Shown here in pieces: positions 1 to 10,940 of a stretch of 34,782 bases of DNA; position 1 is the stretch's first letter; each line of letters begins with the position of its first letter. The notes under the pieces were generated by a model, which was not told the DNA's origin, made no database searches, and saw only the letters and a program-made list of their open reading frames with translations. Location of the stretch: the NCBI GenBank assembly GCA_021793175.1, contig JAJYTH010000030.1:1-34782 (forward strand), read 5' to 3'. The translations under genes were made by a program, and so were the position numbers. Source of the stretch: Actinomycetes bacterium. Lineage in GTDB: Bacteria > Actinomycetota > Actinomycetes > Mycobacteriales > Pseudonocardiaceae.

Positions 1-420
1 CTGAGGCGCCTGCGGTGACTGTGGTGACCGTGGTGACTGTGACTTCTGTGACACCTGCGACGAGGCCGGGGACCGCGGCTGAGGGTCGGCGGGACGTGGC
101 GAGAGGTCGACGTCCTCCGGCTGCGAGGTGGGCCAGACGTGATCATCCGCCTGCTGGGAAGGCCACTCCTGTTCGTGCGCGTGCGAGGACGGCCAACCCC
201 CGTCCTCCGATTCCGGAGCCGGCTGACCCTCCCCCCGACCCTCCACCGGCTGCGGGAAGGATGCGTGCACCCGTACCGTGGGATGATCCTGGGGATTGCT
301 CGCGTAATTCGCGGGAATCCTCATCTTGTCGGTTGTCTGACGTGTCGAGGAGTCGGAATTGTCGGGATCATGGTCGGCCGATGGCCATCTAGGACCCGAA
401 CCGCCTCCAGTGCCTGGCAA
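1..420 (-). CDS. 5' part of a W-P-S repeat protein, probably DacB-type D-Ala-D-Ala carboxypeptidase
   Basis: An open leftward frame runs without a stop from a TTG at 420 to the window edge (140 codons). A strong Shine-Dalgarno (AAGGAGGGG, complement of 423-431) sits 2 bases from the TTG, and a stop lies just upstream (TAA at 434-432), so this start is well supported. An internal ATG near 324 is the alternative. The visible part is hydrophilic, rich in Pro, Gln and Ser, with a spaced Trp-Pro-Ser/Thr motif (RWPSAD, GWPSSH, EWPSQQ, VWPTSQ), and ends in a run of S-Q/S-P units. No signal peptide or catalytic domain is in view. In many actinobacteria the gene divergent from ppa is dacB, often with a disordered cytoplasmic N-terminus before its membrane anchor. 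That identity is inferred from position only. Confidence 0.55.
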   Translation of the reverse strand, partial: MPGTGGGSGPRWPSADHDPDNSDSSTRQTTDKMRIPANYASNPQDHPTVRVHASFPQPVEGRGEGQPAPESEDGGWPSSHAHEQEWPSQQADDHVWPTSQPEDVDLSPRPADPQPRSPASSQVSQKSQSPRSPQSPQAPQ

Positions 421-456
421 AGCCCCTCCTTACAGTCAAGGGGGCAGACGTCACAT

Positions 457-484
457 TTGACACCATCAGTGCCCCACGTACCCG
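457..484 (+). promoter_or_regulatory. candidate sigma-70-type promoter for ppa
   Basis: A perfect TTGACA (457-462) is followed after 16 bases by TACCCG (479-484) in the divergent region between the W-P-S protein and ppa. The -10 is imperfect (last base G, not T). Transcription would start near 491, upstream of both possible ppa starts. Confidence 0.4.
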
Positions 485-575
485 CTACGTGGTCCACACT
501 AATGACGACCGAAATTGATCACATATGAGCCGCCCGGATAAGCAGCGGCGCGAGAGACGAGTCAGCGAGGACGGC

Positions 576-1091
576 GTGGAGTTCGACGTCACGATCGAAA
601 TCCCCAAGGGGGAACGCAACAAGTACGAGATGGACCATGAGACAGGGCGCATCAGGCTTGACCGCACCCTGTTCACGGCCACCCAGTATCCGGCCGACTA
701 CGGGTTCATCGACGACACGCTGGGCCAGGACGGCGATCCGCTCGACGTTCTCGTCATCGTGCAGGAACCGACATTCCCCGGCTGCCTGATCCGGTGCAGG
801 GCCATCGGCATGTACCGCATGACCGACGAGAAAGGCCCGGACGACAAGGTGTTGGCCGTGCCCTCCGACGACCCGCGCATGGAACACCTGCGGGACATCC
901 ACCACCTGAACGAGTTCCACAAGCTCGAGGTCGAACACTTCTTCCAGGTCTACAAGGACCTGGAGCCCGCCAAGAGCGTCGAGGGCTCGACCTGGGTCAG
1001 CCGCGCGGAGGCCGAGGCCGAGATCCAGCGTTCCTACGAGCGCCACGCCGCCGAGCTGGAGAAGAAGAAGGAACAGACCACCGAGGTGTGA
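576..1091 (+). CDS. ppa: inorganic pyrophosphatase (family I)
   Basis: Soluble Mg-dependent enzyme that hydrolyses pyrophosphate to two phosphates, driving biosynthetic reactions. Read from GTG 576 the protein begins [12 protein letters not shown] and has 171 residues, the usual size for actinobacterial enzymes. The family signature DGDPLDV is at residues 52-58, with its three metal-binding Asp (52, 54, 57). The conserved YPADYGFI and KDLEP segments are also present, and the tail is Lys/Glu-rich. A GAGGA Shine-Dalgarno at 567-571 lies 4 bases before the GTG. An in-frame ATG at 525 would add a basic 17-residue leader ([12 protein letters not shown]...) but has no good ribosome site, so I prefer 576. 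The gene ends before a bidirectional terminator shared with the convergent carbonic anhydrase gene. Confidence 0.95.
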   Translation: MEFDVTIEIPKGERNKYEMDHETGRIRLDRTLFTATQYPADYGFIDDTLGQDGDPLDVLVIVQEPTFPGCLIRCRAIGMYRMTDEKGPDDKVLAVPSDDPRMEHLRDIHHLNEFHKLEVEHFFQVYKDLEPAKSVEGSTWVSRAEAEAEIQRSYERHAAELEKKKEQTTEV

Positions 1092-1121
1092 GCGCGAGCC
1101 GAATTCGCGCACCGAAGTGTG

Positions 1122-1162
1122 AAAAGGAGGGTCACGTCGCAGCCGACGTGACCCTCCTTTTT
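1122..1162. terminator. bidirectional rho-independent terminator
   Basis: A near-perfect inverted repeat: the 18-base arm 1122-1139 pairs with 1144-1161 around the tetraloop CAGC. It has AAAA on the left and a T run on the right, so it can stop ppa from the left and the carbonic anhydrase gene from the right. Confidence 0.9.
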
Positions 1163-1190
1163 GTGGTTTCGTTCCTTTTGTGAAAACGCC

Positions 1191-1709
1191 TTACAGCTGT
1201 TCGATGCCCTCTGCGTGCCTGCGCGCCAGCGCTCGGTACACCTCGGCGTTGTGATCCACCCACACCTTCGCCGTGTCGGTGAGTGGAGTGAAATCCTTCG
1301 CCGGGCTGCCCTTGGCGATCGTCTCGTCGGGCACCCGGGTGTTGGGTGTGACGGTGGCTCCGGCCGCGACCAGGCTCCGCGTACCCACAACGGCCTTGTC
1401 GAGCACGATGGACCCGTTGCCCACCAGCGCCTGCTCACCGATCGTGCAGTCGTGGACGATGCAGGAATGCCCGATCGTGGCGTTGCGACCGACTTCGCAC
1501 ACTCCGTCGTTCACATGCACGACCGTGTTGTCCTGAATGTTGGCGCCCTCACGGACGACGATGCGCCCGAAGTCGCCTCGCAACACCGCCCCGTACCACA
1601 CCGAGGCGTTCTTCTCCACGACGACATCCCCGATCAACGTCGCGGTAGGGGCGATCCAGGCTTCCGGGTGCACGGTGGGGCTTACGCCCTCGAAGGCGAA
1701 CATCGGCAT
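1191..1709 (-). CDS. gamma-class carbonic anhydrase-like hexapeptide-repeat protein
   Basis: A left-handed beta-helix protein of 172 residues, of the YrdA/PaaY/gamma-carbonic-anhydrase type. Hexapeptide repeats run through residues about 10-140 (e.g. IAPTATLIGDVVVEKNASVW). The three zinc-ligand histidines are in place: His65 (VVHV), His81 (IGH) and His86 (VHDCTIG), with the H-x15-H-x4-H spacing of the family. Members either hydrate CO2 or have unknown acyltransferase-like roles, so the substrate is not certain. The start is ATG 1709, behind an AAGGTG ribosome site. A longer frame to 1829 only reads antisense through the tRNA gene and should be ignored. The gene lies directly downstream of tRNA-Thr and its terminator. 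Confidence 0.85.
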   Translation of the reverse strand: MPMFAFEGVSPTVHPEAWIAPTATLIGDVVVEKNASVWYGAVLRGDFGRIVVREGANIQDNTVVHVNDGVCEVGRNATIGHSCIVHDCTIGEQALVGNGSIVLDKAVVGTRSLVAAGATVTPNTRVPDETIAKGSPAKDFTPLTDTAKVWVDHNAEVYRALARRHAEGIEQL

Positions 1710-1745
1710 GGGGCACACCTTAACGATCTCGCCCGGCGGGCCGAC

Positions 1746-1785
1746 GAAAAAGAGGTCCCTTCCATACCCGTGGAAGGGACCTCTT
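1746..1785 (-). terminator. terminator behind tRNA-Thr
   Basis: A perfect 15-bp stem (1750-1764 with 1771-1785) and a 6-base loop. On the leftward strand it is followed by TTTTT (complement of 1747-1751). It separates the tRNA transcript from the carbonic anhydrase gene. Confidence 0.85.
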
Positions 1786-1793
1786 GCAAACAG

Positions 1794-1867
1794 AGCCGCC
1801 TGGGGGACTCGAACCCCCGACCTGCTCATTACGAGTGAGCCGCTCTGGCCGACTGAGCTAAGGCGGC
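1794..1867 (-). tRNA. tRNA-Thr (anticodon CGT)
   Basis: A complete cloverleaf on the leftward strand. The 7-bp acceptor stem GCCGCCT/AGGCGGC pairs 1867-1861 with 1801-1795. The D arm contains TAGCTCAGTCGG, the anticodon stem is GCTCA/TGAGC with loop CTCGTAA (anticodon CGT, reading ACG), and the T arm contains GGGTTCGAGTCCC. The discriminator base is U, and the CCA end is not encoded. Confidence 0.96.
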
Positions 1868-1999
1868 GCGGGCGTACCCGGCTGCCTACGAGTATAGCGA
1901 TTCGATTTCAAGCGTCACTGGCGGGGGCCGATGTCGTTGATCAAGCAGTGACACCGGCGCCCACCGCGCCGGCTCATGGCTACTGGGAGGACTTCTCGC

Positions 2000-3673
2000 A
2001 TGCGCCGACGCCGTCTCCGCGTCCTGACTCTGCCCGTGATGGCCGCGATGCTGGTGTTGTCAGCCGGGCCGGCCGCCGGCCAGACCATCCCGACGACCCC
2101 GGAACCCGAACCGGCCGAGGACGGCCAGCCCCCGTTCTCGGAGGAGGGCAAGCCGAACGGTCGCGTCATCGCCGAGGCCAGCACCGCACTCGGCGTACTC
2201 CGCCTACTGCCCGAGGCCATGGAGGCCGACGCCGTCCTACCCGGCGAACAGCCCCTGCCCAAGCAGTCCGTGTTGGAAGGGGGCGTGGGGCTGTCCTACG
2301 CGGGCGCCGACTCCGAGTCGTACCTGGCACACGAGCGTGCCATCGCCGAGGCCTCTCCGCTCGGGTTGTCCGTCGCGGGACACACCCCGCAGACCCCCGG
2401 CTCGGCGGTTCAGACGGCATTGCCCGACAACAACAAAGCTCTCTCCACGGGCCTGAAGGCGCCCGATAATCCCCTGGCCAACGTGAGCGCTCTCGAAGGC
2501 AGAGCCCACGCCCGCTGGAGCGAGACCAGCGGACCGTGCGTCGGCGACGGCACGATCGCCGACGCCGGCACGACGGCGGCAAGCCTCTCGCTGGTCAACA
2601 TCATCCCGACGATGCCGGACACCAACCGCGCCACCCAGGCCGGCGGTGAACTCGGTTCCGCCCTGCGGGAACTGCCCGGCTCACTGGCCAACCTCGGAGG
2701 GCTGCTCTCCGGCCAGGGCAAACCGAACTCCGACGGCACCGGCTCGCTCGTCAGCGTTGACAAGGCGCTGACGACCCGCTCGGTGGTGCGTTTGATGGAC
2801 GTCGAAGGCACCGACGGCAAGGACCACAAAGGAGTCGAAGCCGTTTCCACGCTCCAGGGTGGGCGGATCGACATCCTGAAGGGCACCCCTCTCGGGCTCA
2901 CCGTCAAGGTCACGAGCCAGCCGACACTGCGAGTGGTGTCCACAGGCGACGCCGAGACGTCCACCGTCGACTACACAGCACCCGTCCTGGCGGTCGAACG
3001 CAACGGCAAGGTCCTGTTCGAGCTCGACGCCGCCAACCCCACGGCCGACATTCCCGTCGGTCTTCCGAAACCCAGTCTGAAGGACATCCCCGGCTACGAG
3101 GACGTCAAGAACACGCCCGTTGTGGGCGATGCGGCCGAGAAAGTCGACGGCAGCGTCACCACCCTGTCGGAAAAAGCCGCGGACCACGTGCTCGATATCG
3201 GCGTGCTGCGCCTGAGCATCGCCGAACTCGACGAGAAGGCACAGACGGTGAGCGAACCGTTCGCCGGGCACCAGGTGTCGGCGGTCGCGCGGCTGCTCGA
3301 CGTGCGGGTATTGCCCACCGACAGACTGAGGAACCTGCTGCCCGACAGCCTGGCTTCGAAGCTGCCGTCGGCGTTGGCCCAGGTGTCCCTGGGAGAACAG
3401 AGCGCGAGCGCGTACGCCCCCGAGGGCGGAGTCGACTGCTCCCAACCCGCCGCCGCATCGCCTCAGCCGATAGCCAATGAGCCCGCGGACTCCGATCCGT
3501 CCGGCGCGCCCACCAAGCTGGCACAGACCAACGCCGCGTACTCGGCTGTTCCGCTGTTCTGGAGCGGGACGGTGATGTTGCTGGTCGGCGTGGTGTTGGT
3601 AGCGGCACTGCCCAACCGCAGACACCGTGAGCCCGCCCCGGTGAAACCGTCACCCCACTCCCGAGGGGAATGA
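2000..3673 (+). CDS. large secreted, C-terminally membrane-anchored protein of unknown function
   Basis: The 557-residue product has an Arg-rich N-terminus (MRRRRLRVL) followed by a hydrophobic signal peptide ending near AGPAAG. The mature part is long, acidic and Thr/Ser/Ala-rich without a recognised enzymatic motif. It ends in one transmembrane segment (PLFWSGTVMLLVGVVLVAALP), a basic stop-transfer (NRRHRE) and a short Pro-rich tail. This is the layout of actinobacterial surface proteins tethered at the C-terminus. I see two Cys in the ectodomain (SGPCVGD and GVDCSQP), possibly a disulfide. The start is ATG 2000, 8 bases after a GGGAGGA ribosome site; an ATG at 1976 lacks one. Function unknown; it is monocistronic. 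Confidence 0.8.
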   Translation: MRRRRLRVLTLPVMAAMLVLSAGPAAGQTIPTTPEPEPAEDGQPPFSEEGKPNGRVIAEASTALGVLRLLPEAMEADAVLPGEQPLPKQSVLEGGVGLSYAGADSESYLAHERAIAEASPLGLSVAGHTPQTPGSAVQTALPDNNKALSTGLKAPDNPLANVSALEGRAHARWSETSGPCVGDGTIADAGTTAASLSLVNIIPTMPDTNRATQAGGELGSALRELPGSLANLGGLLSGQGKPNSDGTGSLVSVDKALTTRSVVRLMDVEGTDGKDHKGVEAVSTLQGGRIDILKGTPLGLTVKVTSQPTLRVVSTGDAETSTVDYTAPVLAVERNGKVLFELDAANPTADIPVGLPKPSLKDIPGYEDVKNTPVVGDAAEKVDGSVTTLSEKAADHVLDIGVLRLSIAELDEKAQTVSEPFAGHQVSAVARLLDVRVLPTDRLRNLLPDSLASKLPSALAQVSLGEQSASAYAPEGGVDCSQPAAASPQPIANEPADSDPSGAPTKLAQTNAAYSAVPLFWSGTVMLLVGVVLVAALPNRRHREPAPVKPSPHSRGE

Positions 3674-3677
3674 CGAA

Positions 3678-3714
3678 CCCGGGTCACCTCGGCAGCGCGC
3701 CGGGGTGACCCGGG
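3678..3714 (+). terminator. GC-rich hairpin, probable terminator
   Basis: CCCGGGTCACC (3678-3688) pairs with GGTGACCCGGG (3704-3714), and an inner CGGC/GCCG pair extends the stem. It lies 4 bases after the stop of the secreted protein. There is no U tract, so it may be a U-less actinobacterial terminator. Confidence 0.55.
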
Positions 3715-3739
3715 CACTCACCCTGTGGTGTGCACCGGA

Positions 3740-3781
3740 CTACACAGGCTGCGGACACAGCTACGCAAACTGCGGACACGG
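3740..3781. repeat. two tandem 21-bp units containing CTGCGGACAC
   Basis: 3740-3760 and 3761-3781 are adjacent 21-bp copies, each starting CTAC and containing CTGCGGACAC (3749-3758 and 3770-3779). They differ at four positions, all purine-for-purine. The repeat lies just past the stop of the leftward holB gene, between it and the hairpin at 3678. Confidence 0.8.
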
Positions 3782-3789
3782 TGGGGGCG

Positions 3790-5016
3790 TCAGCCCTCGC
3801 GGAGGGTCGTGAGCATGGCTTCCACGGCGATTCGGGGCTTGACGTTCCAGGCGATGGCGTCGCGACAGGCCAGCACCGCTTCCAGCCGCCGCAGTGTCGA
3901 CGCGGGGGTCCACTGCCGGGCAGCCTCCGCCGCCTGTTCGGCGACGTCGGGGTGATTCAACGCCGCGTCCGAACCACTCGACAACACGAGCACGTCACGG
4001 TAGAAACCCGCGAGGTCCACGAGGGCGAGATCGAGCGTGTCCCGCTGCGTCCGCGTCGCCCTGGACTTCTGCTTCTTCTCCAGAGCGCGGACGGCCGCGT
4101 CGGCCGCACGCTTCGCCCCGGCGACTCCCTTGCCCGTGCCGCCGGATCCCATCGCGGTGCGCAACGCGTCCTGTTCCGCCTCGTCCCGGGCCTTACTCGT
4201 CTCGGTGGCGTCGGCCTCGGCCGTTGTGATCAGCTCGTCGGCGCAGCGGAACACGTCCTCGGCGCGACGCAAGCCGAGCGGAATACGCAGCACCGCCTCC
4301 CTCCTGGCGCGGGCGTTCTCGTCAGTGGCCAGCCTGCGGGCCCGCCCCACGTGACCACCGCACACCGACGCCGCCCACCGAGCCCGTTCCGGGTCTATAC
4401 CGTCGCGTTCGACGAGCACGGTGGCGATCGACCGCGGTGAAGGCGTCCGCAAGTTCACCGAGCGACACCGCGACCGAATGGTGACGCTGATGTCGTCAGG
4501 GTGGTCCGACGGGGCGCACAGAAGGAACACCGTGCGTTCGGGCGGCTCCTCCACGGCCTTGAGCAGCGCGTTCGACGCGCCCTCCGTCAACCGGTCGGCA
4601 TCCTCGATGATCACGATCTGCCATTGCCCCGTCGTGGGCCTGCGCGCGGCGGCCTGCACCAGCGCACGCATCTCCGCGACCGAGATCGAAAGCCCCTCGG
4701 GCACGACCAGCTTCACGTCGGCGTGGGTGCCCGCGAGTGTCGTATGGCAGCCCTGGCACCGACCACATCCGGCGTCGACGGTGCACTGCAGGGCCGCCGC
4801 GAACGTACGGGCCGCTACCGAACGCCCCGACCCGGGCGGGCCGGTGAACAGCCACGCGTGCGTCATGGAACCCGGGTCGGTGGTACGTCCGGACACCAAC
4901 GCGGCAGCCGACTCGGCAGCCGACGAGAGGAGTTCCACGGCGGACTCCTGGCCGACGAGCTGCGACCACACTCGGCCGACCGTCTCGCCGGCCGCGGCAG
5001 GAGCAGTCACGATCAC
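3790..5016 (-). CDS. holB: DNA polymerase III subunit delta'
   Basis: A component of the sliding-clamp loader, 408 residues. The N-terminal AAA+ module shows a P-loop-like GPPGSGRS (59-66) in which the usual Lys is Arg, as expected for the non-hydrolysing delta' subunit. A four-Cys zinc module follows (Cys78, 84, 87, 90), then IIEDADRL (136-143) and the SRC motif (182-184) that completes the neighbour's ATPase site. The C-terminal half is helical with an Ala/Lys-rich stretch. It begins with GTG at 5016, overlapping the stop of the MFS-kinase gene in a GTGA quartet, so the two genes are translationally coupled. The tmk-holB pairing is a conserved bacterial arrangement. Confidence 0.93.
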   Translation of the reverse strand: MIVTAPAAAGETVGRVWSQLVGQESAVELLSSAAESAAALVSGRTTDPGSMTHAWLFTGPPGSGRSVAARTFAAALQCTVDAGCGRCQGCHTTLAGTHADVKLVVPEGLSISVAEMRALVQAAARRPTTGQWQIVIIEDADRLTEGASNALLKAVEEPPERTVFLLCAPSDHPDDISVTIRSRCRSVNLRTPSPRSIATVLVERDGIDPERARWAASVCGGHVGRARRLATDENARARREAVLRIPLGLRRAEDVFRCADELITTAEADATETSKARDEAEQDALRTAMGSGGTGKGVAGAKRAADAAVRALEKKQKSRATRTQRDTLDLALVDLAGFYRDVLVLSSGSDAALNHPDVAEQAAEAARQWTPASTLRRLEAVLACRDAIAWNVKPRIAVEAMLTTLREG

Positions 5017-7094
5017 ATCACCCCCTGTTTCGCGGGCGGCAACGCGACCTTTCCGGACAGCGCCTCCGACACCGACGTCCGTACCCGCTCCGCGACCTCA
5101 CCCTCGGTGCCTTCGGCGTCGACAACGACGTACCTCTCGGGGGCCGAGGCCGCCATTTCCGTCAATATCTCCTGCACCCGCCAATGACGGTGCTCGGAGG
5201 TACCCGTGGACTGTCCGGAGGTCTCTCCGGGATCGGCGTCGAGCAGCACCGTGAGATCGGGACGCAACGCACCGGTCGCCCAGTCGGTCAAGCCCTCCAG
5301 CTCGGTGGCGTCGAGCCCCGCCATCGCCGACAGGTGGGCCAGCGGGGTGTCCACGAATCTCTCCATCACCACGATCGCACCTCCGTCGAGCGCCGGTCTC
5401 ACGTTACGTTCGACGATGTCGGCGCGGACGGCCGCGGCGGCCAGCGCCTTCGCCCTCGCCCCGGTGAGCGATGCTCTGGACATCAGGGAGGTCAGTCGTT
5501 CGTCGTCGAGCGCCGGGTCGGCGGCCAGCACCACTCGCTGGGTACCGCTGCCGAGCCACTCCGCCAACCGCGAGGCCTGGGCGGCGGTGTCGGCGGCCGT
5601 CGTCCCCTCCAGCACGATGAGCAGACCGCTCGTCCTGCGGGGACGGCGGATGACGTTGCGGAGATCGGCGAAGATCGGTTCGGTGCGCCGCGAGTCCATC
5701 TGCCGGTAGGCGATCACCCCTACAAGCGCGGCGAGCAACCCGCCTGCCAGCAGCACGGGGCGCGTACCGTCGATGATGATCTGGTTGCCCCACACGGTGA
5801 CTCTCCGGGGCTTCACCAGGCCGATCAGTCCGGGTACCGCCGACGTCGTACCGAAGATGATGATCTTCATCAGGGACTGGTAGATGGCGTTGATGCGGCC
5901 CCGGATGCTGTCGTCGATCTGCGAGCCGATGATCGTGATCCCGGTGAGGAACGCCGCGCCCGCGCACGCGCCCACGAGCGCGACGGCGACGAGCGCCACC
6001 GCGAGATGCGGCGCCAGGGCCACCACGATGAGCGTCAGTCCCGCGACCACGATGCCGACGCCGAACAAGCGCTCGTGCGGCAACCGGCGAGCCAGCTTCG
6101 GCGCACCGGCCAGGCCGACGGCGGCCCCGAGGAACACGGCCACGAACAGCAGACCGAACGCGGCATCACCACCGCCGAGACTCGACGAGTACGGCTTCGC
6201 CGAGCCGATCACCGCGCCGCCCGCCGCGAAGGCCCCCATCATGCCGATGAGCAGCCCTCGGATGAGCGGCGTGCTCCGGACGAACCGCACGCCGTCGCGC
6301 ACCATGCCGCGCAGGCCACCCGTCTGCTGCTCGGGCTCGCGCGTGGCCTGTTCGGTCTTCGTCTCGGACACGGGGTGGACGTTGCGCAACGAGAGCTCGG
6401 GGATGCGAGCGACCAGCAACGCGCTGGCCAGGTACAACAGACCGTTGAGAACGACGACGATCTTGGCGGTGCCGAACTCCCCCAACATGCTCGGAGGCAG
6501 GCTGAAGGTCGTCTGGATGCCCGTGAGGATCGCGTAGAGCCCGGCACCGGTGACGACGGCGACCCCGTAGGTCATCACCATGCCGAGTTGGTTAGCCGTT
6601 TCGACTTGATCGCGTCTGCGAAGCAGATTCGGCACGGCGGCGTCCTTGGACGGAATCCACATCATGGCGGCGGAACCGACCAGGAAGTTGCCGATGAACA
6701 ACCACAGCGGTGCACCCACGATCGCGATGGAAATGAGCAGACCGAAACGCGCGAGATCCGCGATGATCATGATCTTGCGGCGGTCGAATCGATCCGCGAG
6801 CATTCCACCGAGCGGTGCGAACAGCAGGCCGGGAAGCAGCTGCGTCAACACGATCCCGGCGAAAGCGAAGTTCTGCGCTGTGTAGTTGTCGGTGAACTTC
6901 GTGACCAAACCGGTCAAGGCCAGCAGCGACAACCAGTCGGCCACGCTGCACAAATACGTAACGGCCCACAGCCGCCGAAAGGGACGAATGGCCAATACGC
7001 GGCGTACTCTTCCGACGGTGGACGCCTCACCGGACGCGCTTGATCGCGTTCCGACGCCCCGCTCCCTTTGTCGCGACTCGTTGATGGACCCCAC
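5013..7094 (-). CDS. MFS transporter fused to a degenerate thymidylate kinase domain
   Basis: A 693-residue fusion. Residues about 35-465 form a major-facilitator membrane domain with many hydrophobic helices and the loop GGMLADRFDRRK typical of MFS proteins. Residues about 488-690 have the order of bacterial dTMP kinase (beta strand, P-loop position, DR-like motif, Rossmann core). Such fusions beside holB are known in actinobacteria. Here the P-loop position reads LEGTTAADTAAQ (495-506) instead of EGxDGxGKST, losing the glycines, Lys and Ser/Thr. The DR(Y/F) motif is ERFVD (578-582), and the EPG and LID arginine motifs are not recognisable. The reading frame is intact, so this is divergence, not a frameshift. 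Catalysis is unlikely; the transported substrate is unknown. The GTG start at 7094 has a weak ribosome site. Confidence 0.85.
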   Translation of the reverse strand: MGSINESRQRERGVGTRSSASGEASTVGRVRRVLAIRPFRRLWAVTYLCSVADWLSLLALTGLVTKFTDNYTAQNFAFAGIVLTQLLPGLLFAPLGGMLADRFDRRKIMIIADLARFGLLISIAIVGAPLWLFIGNFLVGSAAMMWIPSKDAAVPNLLRRRDQVETANQLGMVMTYGVAVVTGAGLYAILTGIQTTFSLPPSMLGEFGTAKIVVVLNGLLYLASALLVARIPELSLRNVHPVSETKTEQATREPEQQTGGLRGMVRDGVRFVRSTPLIRGLLIGMMGAFAAGGAVIGSAKPYSSSLGGGDAAFGLLFVAVFLGAAVGLAGAPKLARRLPHERLFGVGIVVAGLTLIVVALAPHLAVALVAVALVGACAGAAFLTGITIIGSQIDDSIRGRINAIYQSLMKIIIFGTTSAVPGLIGLVKPRRVTVWGNQIIIDGTRPVLLAGGLLAALVGVIAYRQMDSRRTEPIFADLRNVIRRPRRTSGLLIVLEGTTAADTAAQASRLAEWLGSGTQRVVLAADPALDDERLTSLMSRASLTGARAKALAAAAVRADIVERNVRPALDGGAIVVMERFVDTPLAHLSAMAGLDATELEGLTDWATGALRPDLTVLLDADPGETSGQSTGTSEHRHWRVQEILTEMAASAPERYVVVDAEGTEGEVAERVRTSVSEALSGKVALPPAKQGVM

Positions 7095-7213
7095 CCCATA
7101 AAACTCGGCACTGCCGTGCGCTCAGGGTAGCGCCGAGTGCAGAACACGCGATGGAGAGCCAAACTTTCACTTAGAGTCAGCGAACCAGCACGATTTGTAT
7201 GGCCGTCGGCGCG

Positions 7214-7687
7214 TCATCCGAAAATACTGGTCACGCTTTCCACGAAACTGACCACAAACTGAATGGCGATCAAAATGAAGATCACCATCAGGACGAGCGC
7301 CACCGCCAATCCCGCCGAACCGGACGACGGCTTGCGCACATGCGGCGCCGGACGACGAGAACGTGGCCGATCACCGGGTTTCCGACGCAGCCGCAGAATA
7401 GGCGGCAGCAACGCGGGCTTGGACGCCCGCACCATCCCGGAACGCGGCGGAGCCTCGGCGGCCTGCTCGTCGAACTGAGTCTCACCGGACCCGACACTCG
7501 CGCCGCTTTCGGCGGCCATCTCGGCGTCCACCAGTTTCTGCACCGCCTCGCGGTCCATCCCGACGGGCTGGGCGGCACCGGCGGGGATGCCTTGGGCAGG
7601 AGTGCGCTCTTCCCGCGTCCCGCCGCTCAGCGGATCACTGAACGGCTTCGGTGGCTCGGGATTCTGGGTACCATCCGCGCCCACCAC
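7214..7687 (-). CDS. small single-pass membrane protein of unknown function
   Basis: 157 residues. The N-terminal two-thirds is hydrophilic, rich in Pro, Gly and Glu. A basic stretch (RLRRKPGDRPRSRRP) then precedes one C-terminal transmembrane helix (GLAVALVLMVIFILIAIQFVVSFVESV), predicting a cytoplasmic domain on a tail anchor. I do not recognise the family. It lies between topA and the MFS-kinase gene on the same strand (202 and 119 bases away) and may share a transcript with them. Confidence 0.65.
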   Translation of the reverse strand: MVGADGTQNPEPPKPFSDPLSGGTREERTPAQGIPAGAAQPVGMDREAVQKLVDAEMAAESGASVGSGETQFDEQAAEAPPRSGMVRASKPALLPPILRLRRKPGDRPRSRRPAPHVRKPSSGSAGLAVALVLMVIFILIAIQFVVSFVESVTSIFG

Positions 7688-7889
7688 ACGTCCCTTCCTG
7701 TCCGGCTTTCCGGGTCACGGCGCTTCCGGCACGTCACCGCGAGACCCCACCACCGACAGGTCGACAGGTCACTGTGCGTGCCGTGCCGCACGCCGTGTGT
7801 TCACCAGCGTAGCGGCACGGGACCCACTCGCCACCCGTCGTTTGGGCGCATCTGTCGATCACACAGCGCAGCCGACCACTCGGCCGGGG

Positions 7890-10676
<2,787 letters not shown>

Positions 10677-10940
10677 TCGTTCGACCAGCCAGTGTGCACG
10701 CCGCGCGCCGTCACTGTCCGCTCAGGTGCTTTTCAACACATCAGCGCACGCCCGCGTTCCGCCTGCTGACGAGAGGTCGACGACATCTCCTTTTCCACTC
10801 CTAGCACGTGGCACATCACCCACCACGTCCAGGGCACACGGTGACGGGCCGAGTACCCCGTGCATGTGAGTGCCGCTGTCAGCCGACGAGGCACACCACC
10901 GACATGGGTTCCCAGCCGAATTCCGAAGAAACGACCGTCT

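Noticed and set aside
1710-1829. N-terminal extension of the carbonic anhydrase frame (MSRSGVRVPQAALF...)
   Set aside because: It is an antisense-like reading through the tRNA-Thr gene and its terminator; ATG 1709 has a ribosome site.
5184-7043. Long rightward frame of 619 codons opposite the MFS-kinase gene
   Set aside because: Antisense shadow, rich in Arg, Gln and His, with no membrane segments or motifs.
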